From: Alginatibacterium sediminis
GTDB taxonomy: Bacteria > Pseudomonadota > Gammaproteobacteria > Enterobacterales > Celerinatantimonadaceae
Reading direction: 5' to 3'
Assembly: GCF_003610775.1 (NCBI RefSeq)
Contig: NZ_RAQO01000003.1
Coordinates: 1 to 64,000, forward strand
Length of the DNA stretch: 64,000 bases
Below the pieces are notes generated by a model, which saw only the letters and a list, made by a program, of their open reading frames with translations, was not told where the DNA came from and ran no database searches. Numbering within the stretch: the stretch's first letter is position 1; the number at the start of each line of letters is the position of its first letter. A program made the translations under genes and the position numbers. Below, one piece after another: positions 21,042-30,886 of the stretch.

Positions 21042-21072
21042 AGCCGCAACTTTGATTGCGGCTCTTTTTTTT
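21042..21072 (+). terminator. Intrinsic terminator/attenuator between aceF and lpd
   Basis: AGCCGCAA and TTGCGGCT pair around a short loop and are followed by nine Ts. It would separate full-length pdhR-aceEF transcription from lpd, allowing lpd to be expressed at a different level; lpd also serves 2-oxoacid dehydrogenases other than PDH. Confidence 0.85.
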
Positions 21073-21141
21073 TCAATCTTGAGTCAGTACACTCAAGTTG
21101 CGAAGCCTTTAGGCTTAAAATAAAAACACTAAGAGGTCATC

Positions 21142-22569
21142 ATGAGTAAGGAAATCAAGACCCAAGTCGTGGTACTCGGCGCCGGCCCTGCAGGATATTC
21201 AGCGGCGTTTCGAGCAGCAGATTTAGGTTTGGAAACAGTGATTGTTGAACGTTATGCTAGTCTCGGTGGCGTTTGTTTAAACGTTGGTTGTATCCCGTCA
21301 AAAGCGTTACTGCATGTAGCCAAAGTTATTGAAGAAGCAAAATCACTGGCTGATCACGGCATCGTTTTTGGTGAACCACAAACCGATATCAACAAAATTC
21401 GTACTTGGAAAGAGAAGGTGGTAAGTCAACTTACCGGTGGACTCGATGGTATGGCGAAAATGCGCAAAGTAAAAGTTGTGCAAGGTTTGGCTAAGTTTAG
21501 TGGTTCGAATACCCTTACCGTTGAAGGTGATGACGGTGCGACCACAATTAATTTTGATAACGCAATTATTGCTGCGGGTTCGCGCCCAGTAAAATTGCCA
21601 TTTATTCCTCACAATGATCCGCGTGTTTGGGATTCAACTGACGCGCTAGAACTTAAAGAAGTTCCGGGGAAGTTGTTAGTTCTTGGTGGTGGTATTATCG
21701 GCCTAGAAATGGGAACGGTATATAGCTCTCTTGGTAGTGAAATCGACGTTGTCGAGTTTGCCGACCAATTGGTACCAGCTGCCGATAAAGATATCGTTCG
21801 TATGTACACAAAGCATGTGAAGAAAAAATTCAACATCATGCTAGAGACCAAAGTGATTGCTGTTGAAGCCAAAAAAGATGGGCTTTATGTCAGCTACGAA
21901 GGCAAACAGGCTCCACATGAGCCGGTTCGCTATGATGCGGTCTTAGTTGCTGTTGGTCGTGTACCAAATGGTCTAAATCTTGACGCTGAAAAAGCAGGCG
22001 TGACGGTTACTGAACGTGGGTTTATCGAAGTTGATAAGCAAATGCGTACTAATGTGCCGCATATCCATGCGATTGGCGATATCGTCGGTCAACCGATGTT
22101 AGCTCACAAAGGTGTGCATGAAGGTCATGTTGCCGCTGAAGTCATTTCTGGCATGAAGCACTTCTTTGATCCGAAAGTCATTCCTTCAATTGCGTATACT
22201 GAGCCAGAGATGGCTTGGGTTGGTTTAACCGAGAAAGAAGCCAAAGCACAAGGTATTAACTACGAAGCTTCAGTATTTCCGTGGGCTGCATCAGGGCGTG
22301 CTATCGCCTCTGATTGTCCAAACGGCATGACCAAAATGATCTTTGATAAAGATACCAACCGTATCATTGGTGGTGCTATTGTGGGCACTAATGGTGGCGA
22401 ACTGCTTGGTGAAATTGGCCTAGCAATCGAAATGGGTTGTGATGCAGAAGACATCGCACTCACGATTCATGCCCACCCAACTTTGCATGAATCGGTCGGC
22501 TTAGCGGCTGAGGTATACGAAGGTAGTATTACTGACCTTCCAAATGCAAAAGCTCGCAAAAAGAAGTAG
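21142..22569 (+). CDS. lpd: Dihydrolipoyl dehydrogenase (E3)
   Basis: A 475-residue FAD/NAD disulfide oxidoreductase that reoxidises dihydrolipoamide of the PDH, 2-oxoglutarate dehydrogenase and glycine cleavage complexes. It has the FAD loop GAGPAGYSAA, the redox pair in GGVCLNVGCIPSKAL, the NAD loop GGGIIGLEMG and the C-terminal catalytic HAHPTLHES. AGAGGTCATC precedes the ATG. Fourth gene of the pdh group, beyond a terminator-like hairpin. Confidence 0.98.
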   Translation: MSKEIKTQVVVLGAGPAGYSAAFRAADLGLETVIVERYASLGGVCLNVGCIPSKALLHVAKVIEEAKSLADHGIVFGEPQTDINKIRTWKEKVVSQLTGGLDGMAKMRKVKVVQGLAKFSGSNTLTVEGDDGATTINFDNAIIAAGSRPVKLPFIPHNDPRVWDSTDALELKEVPGKLLVLGGGIIGLEMGTVYSSLGSEIDVVEFADQLVPAADKDIVRMYTKHVKKKFNIMLETKVIAVEAKKDGLYVSYEGKQAPHEPVRYDAVLVAVGRVPNGLNLDAEKAGVTVTERGFIEVDKQMRTNVPHIHAIGDIVGQPMLAHKGVHEGHVAAEVISGMKHFFDPKVIPSIAYTEPEMAWVGLTEKEAKAQGINYEASVFPWAASGRAIASDCPNGMTKMIFDKDTNRIIGGAIVGTNGGELLGEIGLAIEMGCDAEDIALTIHAHPTLHESVGLAAEVYEGSITDLPNAKARKKK

Positions 22570-22586
22570 CTTGAGCGAAGACTATA

Positions 22587-22617
22587 AAACGGATGGCGAT
22601 TGCCATCCGTTTTTGTT
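22587..22617 (+). terminator. Terminator after lpd
   Basis: AAACGGATGGC and GCCATCCGTTT form an 11-bp stem followed by TTGTTT. It ends the pdh operon. Confidence 0.85.
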
Positions 22618-22658
22618 TAAATACCAGCAACGCAAAGCAACACAAATGGAATTTTTGA

Positions 22659-24896
22659 ATGTGGAAATTTAGGGCGTGGCTTACCACGTTGTTATTGGTT
22701 CATTCAAGCTTTGCTAGTGCTGAGCAACGACCGACTATCGGTTTGGCTCTTAGTGGTGGTGGGGCTAAAGGTGGCGCTCATATCGCGCTATTCGAATTAC
22801 TAGAAGCAAACCATATTCCTGTAGATTATATTGCTGGTACCAGTATCGGTGCCTACTTTGGCGGCCTATACGCTATGGGGTATAACGCTGAAGAAGTTCG
22901 CACGATAACCGAAAACTTAGACTGGGATTCAGGCTATAGCGATTCCGTTGCTCGCGGTGAGCTGTCGTTGCACAAAAAAGCTGAAAAAGATGAATATCAG
23001 TTATCGGCAGTGCTTGGCTATGATGGTGAGGGCCTGCGCTTACCGCAAGGTGCCGTACAAGGCCAGACCATGGCTAAACTACTTCGCGAATCGACAAGTA
23101 ATCTAGAAACGCTTAAAAGCTTCGATGATTTACCCATACCCTTTCGAGCTGTTGCAACGAATATGGAAACCATGCAAGCAGTGATTTTAGAGCAAGGCAA
23201 CTTGGCTCGCGCAATGCAGGCTAGCATGTCAGTACCGGGTGTTCTGCGTCCAATTGCTATTGACGGCAATGTTCTGTCCGATGGCGGCGTGGTAAACAAT
23301 ATGCCAGTGGACGTGCTCATTGAAATGGGAGCTGACATCATCATCGCGGTTGATATCGGTGGACAATTAGCCAGCCGAGAAGAGCTCGATTCTGCATTGG
23401 GCATGATTAATCAGCTAAGTACGCAATTAACCCGTTCCGGCACCAATCGCCAAATCGCACTAATGCGCGAGCAAGACCTGCTTATCGTCCCGGATATTAG
23501 CGGGATCGGAACCACTAATTTCTCGCAAATGGGTCTTGCCGAAGAACGAGGGCTAGAAGCCGCCAAACCAGCAATTGAAGCGCTAGCTAAACGTCTAGAT
23601 TCAAACTCTGAAGCAGGGCATGGAGACTTTGATGATTACCTGATTGAGAAAGGGCATCGTCAATCGCAATTACGCAAAGTTGATAGTTTTCAAGTAAAGC
23701 AAATCAACCTCGTCAATCAAACACGGCTTAGTAATTCTGTCATTTACGCAAAACTCGGAGTTAAAGAAGGCGATATGACAAGCCGGAAGCAGCTTGAGGA
23801 TGGCATTCGACGGCTGTATGCGCTGGGGACCATAGAAAAAGCAGTCTATCAAATAGAGCAGACCGACGAAGGTGAATTGCTTTACATTGATGTGATAGAG
23901 AAACGTTGGGGACCTGGCTATTTTGATGCAAAAATAGGCTTACAAGAGAACTTTAAAGACTCGACGGATATCCAACTGGGGCTAGCTTTTACCCAAACTA
24001 ACTTGAACGCGCTTGGTGCGCAGTGGCGTACCGAACTTGAAATTGGTTCTCGAAAGCAGTTTTTTACAGAGTACTATAGTCCGATAGACGCCAGTGCCAA
24101 TCTAGCATGGAGTACTTCGATACGTTATTTGGATACTGAAAAAAACTACTTTATTGGCGATAAAGATGGCGACTACGGCAATAGTTTTATTCCAGTAAAA
24201 ATGGACGAATGGACTGCCAGAGCGCAACTTCAATGGAACTTTCAACCGTGGGCAAATATCGAAGCTGGCGGCTTATACAAATACGGCGGTTTGAAGCCGG
24301 TAGGCTTTGAAGAAGACGCAAAGTATGTGCGCTTTGGCCCCTATCTTAATTACACTTATGACACTTTAGATCGCTTGATGTTCCCCCGAAAAGGCCGACG
24401 CTTTAATCTTGGGTTTTTCTATGAGAACGAACGCATTGACGGCGAAGAGCTTGATTGGATTAGCAGCGTACAGGGCTCCTGGAGTTTACCCTACAGTTTT
24501 GATCGCCACACCTTAGCTTGGAACGGAGAATTCGGAGGTGGTGATAGTGAGTTTGTGTTCGCCACCTTTGCTCAAGATCTCGGTGGTTTTTTAAATCTTT
24601 CAGGCTATCGCAAACAAGAAGTCAGCGGACGTTACAAGGCACTGACAACTCTTGTATACCGCTATCAATTATTTGGTGATGCAGCCAATCCTATTAGTTC
24701 ACGTACCTACCTTGGTGCCTCAATTGAGCGCGGTGGGGTTTGGGATGAAGTGAATCAGATGAACTGGGATAGCTCCATTCTTGCTGGCAGTATATTTGTC
24801 AGCTACGACTCAACTTGGCTAGGTCCAATATCGCTTGCTTATGGTCACAACGAAGACGCGCAAAGTCTCTATTTATTTGTCGGAAATGAGCTTTAA
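22659..24896 (+). CDS. Patatin-like phospholipase with POTRA and outer membrane barrel (PlpD-like, type Vd)
   Basis: A 745-residue predicted secreted lipase. A signal peptide (residues 1-21, ending SFASA) precedes a patatin domain. This has the oxyanion loop GGGAKGG near residue 33, the nucleophile Ser62 in GTSIG and the partner Asp208 in SDGG. A POTRA-like segment around residues 345-425 and a C-terminal Omp85-type 16-strand-like region (430-745) follow. This order matches PlpD of Pseudomonas aeruginosa, the model for type Vd autotransporters, though whether the lipase is released is unknown. It stands alone between lpd and acnB. Confidence 0.87.
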   Translation: MWKFRAWLTTLLLVHSSFASAEQRPTIGLALSGGGAKGGAHIALFELLEANHIPVDYIAGTSIGAYFGGLYAMGYNAEEVRTITENLDWDSGYSDSVARGELSLHKKAEKDEYQLSAVLGYDGEGLRLPQGAVQGQTMAKLLRESTSNLETLKSFDDLPIPFRAVATNMETMQAVILEQGNLARAMQASMSVPGVLRPIAIDGNVLSDGGVVNNMPVDVLIEMGADIIIAVDIGGQLASREELDSALGMINQLSTQLTRSGTNRQIALMREQDLLIVPDISGIGTTNFSQMGLAEERGLEAAKPAIEALAKRLDSNSEAGHGDFDDYLIEKGHRQSQLRKVDSFQVKQINLVNQTRLSNSVIYAKLGVKEGDMTSRKQLEDGIRRLYALGTIEKAVYQIEQTDEGELLYIDVIEKRWGPGYFDAKIGLQENFKDSTDIQLGLAFTQTNLNALGAQWRTELEIGSRKQFFTEYYSPIDASANLAWSTSIRYLDTEKNYFIGDKDGDYGNSFIPVKMDEWTARAQLQWNFQPWANIEAGGLYKYGGLKPVGFEEDAKYVRFGPYLNYTYDTLDRLMFPRKGRRFNLGFFYENERIDGEELDWISSVQGSWSLPYSFDRHTLAWNGEFGGGDSEFVFATFAQDLGGFLNLSGYRKQEVSGRYKALTTLVYRYQLFGDAANPISSRTYLGASIERGGVWDEVNQMNWDSSILAGSIFVSYDSTWLGPISLAYGHNEDAQSLYLFVGNEL

Positions 24897-24917
24897 GTCC
24901 TGAGTTAAAGCACTATA

Positions 24918-24952
24918 AACGTGCAAAAACTGAGCTTTTTGCGCGTTTATTT
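24918..24952 (+). terminator. Possible terminator after the patatin gene
   Basis: AAACGTGCAAAAA pairs with CTTTTTGCGCGTTT (one mismatch) around a short loop. The following ATTTG is only a weak U tract. It lies about 20 bases after the stop. Confidence 0.55.
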
Positions 24953-25209
24953 GTAATTGAATTGTTAACTTGCAAATAACGCGCTTCGTATTTAAGGAAA
25001 ATGTTAATTAATATCAGTAGCTTAATCGCATTCTAGCCTAAGGTATAAAGTAACTATATTTTAATTCGAGGTTAAATTTGCTACAGTAAACGCCCCTATA
25101 AGGACCTATTGGTTAAGCGCTTGTAAACGCTTAGTCATTTCCAAATGTTGGGCCGCAAAAAAGTCTCAGATTAAATCGCGGCCTAGCACTCTATATTAAG
25201 GAGCGAGTC
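24953..25209. other. acnB upstream region
   Basis: Part of a 313-base gap. It is AT-rich and contains TAAGCG and CGCTTA as inverted arms at about 25114-25133. No clear Fur, ArcA or CRP site was identified. The acnB promoter should lie here. Confidence 0.35.
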
Positions 25210-27807
25210 GTGCTAGAGAGCTACCGTAAACACGTCGAAGAGCGTGCAGCCCAAGGGATTGTTCCCACCCCCCTAAATGCTGAACAAACTGCAGCGTTGG
25301 TTGATTTAGTTAAAACGCCACCGACCGGTGAAGAAGATTTCATTCTAGATTTGTTGGTAAACCGAATCCCACCAGGCGTCGATGAAGCCGCTTATGTGAA
25401 AGCTGGTTTTTTATCTGCAATCGCGAAAGGCGAAGGAAGTTCACCCATTTTAAGCCCAGCTTATGCAACTGAACTCCTTGGCACTATGCAAGGTGGTTAC
25501 AACATTACAACCTTAGTTGAGTTGCTCGAAAACGCAGAGCTTGCACCAATAGCTGTTAAAGCGTTGTCGCATACTCTACTTATGTTTGATGCTTTCTTCG
25601 ATGTTGAATCTAAAGCCAAAGCCGGTAATGATTTTGCACAACAAGTGATGCAAAGTTGGGCCGATGCACAATGGTTCTTAGATAAGCCGGAAATCGCAGC
25701 TAAAACAAAACTAACCGTATTTAAAGTGACCGGTGAAACCAATACTGATGACTTAAGCCCTGCACCGGATGCTTGGTCTCGTCCTGACATCCCATTGCAC
25801 GCGCTTGCGATGCTTAAAAATGCTCGCGATGGTATTGAACCCGATGAAGCCGGCGTTGTTGGCCCAATGAAGTTAGTTGAAAGTCTCAAAGAAAAAGGCA
25901 ATCCATTAGTTTATGTTGGTGACGTGGTCGGTACCGGTTCATCACGAAAATCAGCAACCAACTCAGTATTGTGGCTAATGGGCGACGATATTCCGTTTGT
26001 ACCAAACAAACGTGCTGGTGGTTTCTGTTTAGGTAACAACATTGCTCCGATCTTTTTTAACACTATGGAAGATGCTGGAGCTTTGCCTATTGAGCTTGAT
26101 GTATCGAAGCTGCACATGGGCGATGAGATTGAGATTTATCCGCTTGAAGGTGTGGTAAGAAAAGCTGGAACTGACGAAGTCATTTCTAGCTTTGAACTAA
26201 AAACCAATGTTCTGTTAGATGAAGTTCGTGCTGGTGGCCGTATTCCTTTGATAATCGGCCGTGGTTTAACCGACCGCGCACGCGAGTCGCTAGGTTTAAG
26301 CCCATCTACTGTATTCGAGCGTCCAATTGCAGTTGAATCTAGCAACAAAGGCTTTACTCTAGCTCAAAAAATGGTTGGTAAGGCGTGTAGCGTTGAGGGC
26401 ATCCGACCTGGTCAGTACTGTGAACCGAAAATGACAACTGTGGGTTCGCAAGATACAACTGGGCCTATGACTCGTGACGAGCTAAAAGACTTAGCTTGCC
26501 TAGGTTTCTCTGCTGATTTAACCATGCAGTCATTTTGTCACACGGCGGCTTATCCTAAGCCGGTGGATGTAACAACACACCATACTTTGCCAGATTTTAT
26601 TATGAATCGCGGTGGTATTTCACTGCGCCCAGGTGATGGTGTCATCCATTCTTGGTTAAACCGTATGTTATTGCCCGATACCGTTGGTACTGGCGGTGAT
26701 TCTCATACGCGTTTCCCTATTGGTATTTCTTTCCCTGCTGGTTCTGGTTTGGTTGCGTTTGCAGCAGCCACAGGTGTTATGCCTTTAGATATGCCAGAGT
26801 CGGTATTGGTTCGCTTTAAAGGCGAAATGAATCCGGGTATCACCTTGCGTGATTTAGTACACGCCATTCCATATACAGCTATTAAGCAAGGCTTGTTGAC
26901 GGTAGAGAAAGCTGGCAAGAAAAACATCTTCTCTGGCCGCATTTTGGAGATCGAAGGTCTTGAGCAACTTAAAGTTGAGCAGGCGTTTGAACTATCAGAT
27001 GCTTCTGCTGAGCGAAGTGCTGCTGGTTGTACAATTAAGCTGGATAAAGATCCAATCATCGAATACTTAAACTCCAACATTGTGATGTTGAAGTGGATGA
27101 TTGCAGAAGGTTACGGTGATAAACGTACTATTGAGCGTCGAATTCAAGGCATGCAAGCTTGGATCGCGCAGCCTGATCTTATGGAAGCCGATAAAGATGC
27201 TGAGTATGCGGCAGTTATCGAAATTGATTTAGCCGACATTGTTGAGCCTATTCTATGTGCACCGAACGACCCAGATGATGCTCGCTTGTTGTCTGAAGTT
27301 GCTGGTAAAGAAATAGATGAGGTCTTTATTGGTTCGTGCATGACTAACATCGGTCACTTCCGTGCTGCAGGTAAGCTACTTGATAAACACAAAGGCGCTT
27401 TACCAACGCGCTTATGGGTAGCTCCGCCAACGCGTATGGACCAAAAGCAACTGACAGAAGAAGGTTACTACGGTATATATGGCCGCGTTGGTGCGCGCAC
27501 TGAGATCCCGGGTTGTTCATTGTGTATGGGTAACCAAGCGCGGGTAGCTGATGGCGCAACGGTGGTTTCTACCTCAACACGTAATTTCCCAAATCGCTTA
27601 GGGACTGGGGCAAACGTATTCTTGGCTTCAGCGGAATTAGCAGCGGTTGCTTCAATTACAGGCAAACTTCCGAGTCCAGCCGAGTATTTTGAAATAGCCA
27701 AGCAAATTGATGCCACTGCAGCGGATACTTATCGTTACTTGAATTTCGATGAAATTAAAGATTACACCGACGTAGCTGATGAAGTAATCATACAAATGAC
27801 AGTTTAG
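25210..27807 (+). CDS. acnB: Bifunctional aconitate hydratase 2 / 2-methylisocitrate dehydratase
   Basis: An 865-residue TCA cycle enzyme with the AcnB layout: an N-terminal HEAT-like domain and swivel domain come before the catalytic [4Fe-4S] domains. The cluster cysteines are in [10 protein letters not shown] and [10 protein letters not shown] near the C-terminus. It starts with GTG at 25210 behind AAGGAGCG. It is monocistronic, with a terminator 25 bases after the stop. AcnB proteins can bind RNA when the cluster is lost; nothing in the sequence tests that. Confidence 0.97.
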   Translation: MLESYRKHVEERAAQGIVPTPLNAEQTAALVDLVKTPPTGEEDFILDLLVNRIPPGVDEAAYVKAGFLSAIAKGEGSSPILSPAYATELLGTMQGGYNITTLVELLENAELAPIAVKALSHTLLMFDAFFDVESKAKAGNDFAQQVMQSWADAQWFLDKPEIAAKTKLTVFKVTGETNTDDLSPAPDAWSRPDIPLHALAMLKNARDGIEPDEAGVVGPMKLVESLKEKGNPLVYVGDVVGTGSSRKSATNSVLWLMGDDIPFVPNKRAGGFCLGNNIAPIFFNTMEDAGALPIELDVSKLHMGDEIEIYPLEGVVRKAGTDEVISSFELKTNVLLDEVRAGGRIPLIIGRGLTDRARESLGLSPSTVFERPIAVESSNKGFTLAQKMVGKACSVEGIRPGQYCEPKMTTVGSQDTTGPMTRDELKDLACLGFSADLTMQSFCHTAAYPKPVDVTTHHTLPDFIMNRGGISLRPGDGVIHSWLNRMLLPDTVGTGGDSHTRFPIGISFPAGSGLVAFAAATGVMPLDMPESVLVRFKGEMNPGITLRDLVHAIPYTAIKQGLLTVEKAGKKNIFSGRILEIEGLEQLKVEQAFELSDASAERSAAGCTIKLDKDPIIEYLNSNIVMLKWMIAEGYGDKRTIERRIQGMQAWIAQPDLMEADKDAEYAAVIEIDLADIVEPILCAPNDPDDARLLSEVAGKEIDEVFIGSCMTNIGHFRAAGKLLDKHKGALPTRLWVAPPTRMDQKQLTEEGYYGIYGRVGARTEIPGCSLCMGNQARVADGATVVSTSTRNFPNRLGTGANVFLASAELAAVASITGKLPSPAEYFEIAKQIDATAADTYRYLNFDEIKDYTDVADEVIIQMTV

Positions 27808-27832
27808 CTCTCTCGGGTCAAACAATTGTTTT

Positions 27833-27860
27833 AAAGCGCAACTTTAGTTGCGCTTTTTTT
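27833..27860 (+). terminator. Terminator after acnB
   Basis: AAAGCGCAAC and GTTGCGCTTT form a perfect 10-bp stem with a TTTA loop, followed by a T run. Confidence 0.9.
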
Positions 27861-28059
27861 TGTTTATCGTGCAGAAGTGTTCTTCAAAGAACAGACATTA
27901 CTGTCAATTTGACTAAAATGTGCTTTATCGGCTGAATAAATTGATCATTAAGGTGATTTATTCGGCACAAATATCGTTTTATTAATGTAATATCACAGTT
28001 GTTTATGCGTTGGGCAGGATACCCGCTAAGACTAACCTGTTTATGTGGGAGATAAATGT

Positions 28060-28866
28060 ATGACTTATAACGAAGTAATAAATGTCGGGCCGTTTGCTGT
28101 TGATCTTGGACAAAATAGCTTAATCCATAACGGAGAAAGTACTTATTTGGGGCCTTTAAGGGCATCACTTTTGGCTTACCTATGTAAGCATATCAATAAA
28201 GTTGTGGCTCGTGACGATTTAGCCGATAGTGTTTGGGGGCGAAGTGTGTCAGACCATACTATCAACCAACATATCTCACAGTTGCGTAAGTCTTTGCAAC
28301 AATTAAGCCGCGAAGATCTAACTATCTCTACGATTCCGAAAAAAGGCTATATTGCTCGATGTGAAAGCGCTGCTATTGCTGCCAGTGAAGCCATGAAGAG
28401 TTTATTTAACACTCGGGTATTGGTGATCGAAAGTAGTGCCAGCATTGCTGAAGATTTCTCGGGTTATTGCTTAGAGAACTCTTTACATAACGTTGATGTC
28501 GTCACTAACATCAACGATGCTTGCAGAATGATGGCCAGTCGAGAATTTGATCTGTTGGTTGTTGATGCCAGTATCGCTAATTATCAAGGTCTGCAGCTGA
28601 TAAGAAATATCCGTACTGGCGGAACAGTACTGCGTCCGGATGTCAAGATTGTGACCACTTTCCGCGAAGCTAACCCTTCGTTGATGGGCTTTAATATATT
28701 GATGGATATTCAAGCACTGATGCTAAAACCGGTATCTTCGGATCAGTTTCGTCGTCAATTAGAAGCTGCAGTCAACGAAACCGTTGAACTGAAGCCTACA
28801 GCTGCTTATCAATTAGTACCTTTTCAAATTGAGCTACGAACAAGTTCTGTTTTGAACTTCGCATAG
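28060..28866 (+). CDS. Winged-helix regulator with C-terminal receiver-like domain
   Basis: A 268-residue cytosolic protein. Residues about 8-100 form an OmpR/PhoB-type winged helix (DDLADSVWGR, then INQHISQLRKSL and IPKKGYIA). Residues about 118-240 look like a CheY-type receiver with Asp169 in LLVVDAS, Thr199/200 and Lys223 in MLKPVS; the usual acidic pair is reduced to Glu124. The domain order is the reverse of normal response regulators, and no membrane segment or partner kinase is seen. The ATG at 28060 follows GGGAG by 8 bases. The target is unknown. Confidence 0.8.
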   Translation: MTYNEVINVGPFAVDLGQNSLIHNGESTYLGPLRASLLAYLCKHINKVVARDDLADSVWGRSVSDHTINQHISQLRKSLQQLSREDLTISTIPKKGYIARCESAAIAASEAMKSLFNTRVLVIESSASIAEDFSGYCLENSLHNVDVVTNINDACRMMASREFDLLVVDASIANYQGLQLIRNIRTGGTVLRPDVKIVTTFREANPSLMGFNILMDIQALMLKPVSSDQFRRQLEAAVNETVELKPTAAYQLVPFQIELRTSSVLNFA

Positions 28867-28871
28867 TGTCC

Positions 28872-28900
28872 AATGCCCTAGTGAAAGCTAGGGCATTTAT
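28872..28900 (+). terminator. Hairpin after the winged-helix regulator
   Basis: AATGCCCTAG and CTAGGGCATT pair perfectly around TGAAAG, followed by TAT. The T tract is short, so termination may be weak. Confidence 0.65.
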
Positions 28901-29013
28901 CGAGTAATGCCTTTATAGATTTCTCTGCAAGTATCTGAGTTTAAATAACTTTCTTTTATCCCCCTTCTTTAACTATTCTAGCCTTGCACCAAAACAGTAA
29001 ATAAATTTAACAT

Positions 29014-29062
29014 TGTTTCATATTGGTGCGCCCAATCGAAAAGTTTGCCCCAAAAAGGTGCG
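29014..29062 (+). promoter_or_regulatory. Two NtrC-type enhancer sites upstream of glnK
   Basis: Compared with TGCACCA-N3-TGGTGCA, the sites are TGTTTCA-TAT-TGGTGCG at 29014-29030 and TGCCCCA-AAA-AGGTGCG at 29046-29062. They are 32 bases apart centre to centre, about three helical turns, and about 80-100 bases before a sigma54-like promoter. A further half site, TGCACCA, is at 28985. Confidence 0.7.
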
Positions 29063-29126
29063 TACGTGTTTGCTGGAACTTAAAGCGACACAGCTAAACC
29101 CTTGTTATATATATACTTATAATCTT

Positions 29127-29142
29127 TGGCACAAGCCTTGTA
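29127..29142 (+). promoter_or_regulatory. Sigma54-type promoter of glnK-amtB
   Basis: TGGCAC-AAGCC-TTGTA fits the -24/-12 consensus TGGCAC-N5-TTGCA with one change in the -12 element. It lies 47 bases before the glnK ATG. Together with the upstream NtrC sites it predicts induction under nitrogen limitation. Confidence 0.75.
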
Positions 29143-29188
29143 ATGTAATTGCTGAATCTAATTTATCGTTGGTATAAGAGGGGATGGG

Positions 29189-29527
29189 ATGAAACTCATA
29201 AGCGCAATTATTAAACCATTTAAACTCGATGATGTGCGTGAAGCCATCGCCGAAGCAGGTGTTGACGGACTTACAGTCTCAGAAGTTAAAGGCTTTGGTC
29301 GCCAGAAAGGTCACACAGAACTATATCGTGGAGCTGAATATCAAGTCGATTTCTTACCAAAAGTAAAACTTGAAATCGCCAGCAACGCCGAGAACGTTGA
29401 ACGTATTATTGAAGCTATTTCTAGTGCAGCCTATACGGGCAAAATTGGCGACGGTAAAATTTTCGTTTATGACCTTACCAATGTAGTTCGTATTCGTACG
29501 GGTGAAGTTGACGCTGAAGCGATTTAA
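29189..29527 (+). CDS. glnK: Nitrogen regulatory PII protein GlnK
   Basis: A 112-residue PII signal protein. The T loop contains the uridylylated Tyr51 in ELYRGAEY, and the C-terminal GKIGDGKIFV block is intact. Next to amtB it would plug the ammonium channel when nitrogen is plentiful. Sequence is closer to E. coli GlnK than GlnB by context. GAGGGGATGGG precedes the ATG. Confidence 0.95.
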   Translation: MKLISAIIKPFKLDDVREAIAEAGVDGLTVSEVKGFGRQKGHTELYRGAEYQVDFLPKVKLEIASNAENVERIIEAISSAAYTGKIGDGKIFVYDLTNVVRIRTGEVDAEAI

Positions 29528-29566
29528 TTCAACACGGATTGTTTAGAGTTAAAAAGGATAGTTACT

Positions 29567-30829
29567 ATGCAAGAACAAATTTTTCAAATTCAATATGCGA
29601 TGGATACCTTTTATTTCTTGGTATGCGGCGCGCTCGTTATGTGGATGGCAGCAGGATTTTCTATGCTTGAAGCCGGTCTTGTCCGCGCTAAAAACACCAC
29701 AGAAATTCTAACTAAGAACATCGCACTATATGCAATCTCTTGCATCATGTATTTAGTTATCGGTTACTCAATTATGTACGGCGGCGGTGTTTTCTTAAGC
29801 GGTATAGAAAGCTTTGATTTGGCTACAGTGTTAGCTGATAAAGCCGAAGCAGGTTTTGATGGCGGTAGTGTTTACTCCGGCGCATCTGACTTCTTCTTCC
29901 AAGTTGTATTTGTTGCAACAGCAATGTCAATTGTCTCTGGCGCGGTCGCTGAGCGTATGAAGTTGTGGGCTTTCTTGGCATTCGCAGTAGTTATGACAGG
30001 CATCATTTATCCAATGGAAGGCGCTTGGACTTGGGGCGGCAAGGATGTATTTGGTTTATATAATCTTGGTGACCTTGGATTCTCTGACTTCGCAGGTTCA
30101 GGTATTGTTCACTTAGCTGGCGCAGCAGCAGCGTTATCAGGTGTACTATTGCTTGGTGCTCGTAAAGGTAAGTATGGTAAAAACGGTGAGATCTATCCTA
30201 TTCCTGGTTCAAACATGCCGCTAGCTACTATCGGTACATTCATTTTGTGGATGGGTTGGTTTGGTTTTAACGGTGGTTCAGTACTTAAACTTGCTGATGC
30301 GGCTAACTCCCACTCTGTTGCGATGGTATTTTTAAACACTAACGCAGCAGCGGCTGCTGGTGCGATTGCAGCGCTACTTGTTTGTAAGCTCACTTGGGGC
30401 AAAGCCGATTTAACCATGTGTTTGAACGGTGCTCTTGCTGGTCTAGTTGCTATTACAGCTGAACCTTCAACTCCAACGGCATTACAAGCAACATTGTTTG
30501 GAGCTGTGGCAGGTGTGTTGGTTGTTGCTGCGATTATTAGCTTAGACAAACTGAAAATTGATGATCCAGTTGGTGCCATTTCTGTACACGGCGTGGTTGG
30601 TCTGTTTGGTCTGTTGATTGTTCCACTAACTAATGATGGCTCAAGTTTCTCTGGCCAAATCATTGGCGCACTAACTATCTTTGGTTGGGTATTTGGAACT
30701 AGCTTTGTAGTTTGGAGTATTCTAAAAGCAGTGATGGGTATTCGAGTTACAGAAGAAGAAGAAATGTCAGGTATGGATGTTTCGGATTGTGGTATTGATG
30801 CTTACCCTGAGTTTGTTTCAGTTAAATAG
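29567..30829 (+). CDS. amtB: Ammonium transporter AmtB
   Basis: A 420-residue inner membrane channel of the Amt/Rh family with about eleven hydrophobic segments. The twin pore histidines are in GSGIVHLAGAA and ISVHGVVGLFG. The family block FNGGSVLKLAD is present. It lacks an obvious cleaved signal peptide, unlike E. coli AmtB. It follows glnK by 39 bases and shares its predicted sigma54 promoter. Confidence 0.96.
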   Translation: MQEQIFQIQYAMDTFYFLVCGALVMWMAAGFSMLEAGLVRAKNTTEILTKNIALYAISCIMYLVIGYSIMYGGGVFLSGIESFDLATVLADKAEAGFDGGSVYSGASDFFFQVVFVATAMSIVSGAVAERMKLWAFLAFAVVMTGIIYPMEGAWTWGGKDVFGLYNLGDLGFSDFAGSGIVHLAGAAAALSGVLLLGARKGKYGKNGEIYPIPGSNMPLATIGTFILWMGWFGFNGGSVLKLADAANSHSVAMVFLNTNAAAAAGAIAALLVCKLTWGKADLTMCLNGALAGLVAITAEPSTPTALQATLFGAVAGVLVVAAIISLDKLKIDDPVGAISVHGVVGLFGLLIVPLTNDGSSFSGQIIGALTIFGWVFGTSFVVWSILKAVMGIRVTEEEEMSGMDVSDCGIDAYPEFVSVK

Positions 30830-30847
30830 CGCTTAATGCTCAATCTC

Positions 30848-30877
30848 AAAAAGCCGGCTTTTAGCCGGCTTTTTTTA
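30848..30877 (+). terminator. Terminator after amtB
   Basis: AAAAGCCGGC and GCCGGCTTTT pair around TTTTA, followed by more Ts. The hairpin lies between convergent amtB and the SCO gene and could serve both. Confidence 0.85.
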
Positions 30878-30886
30878 TGAGGAAAT

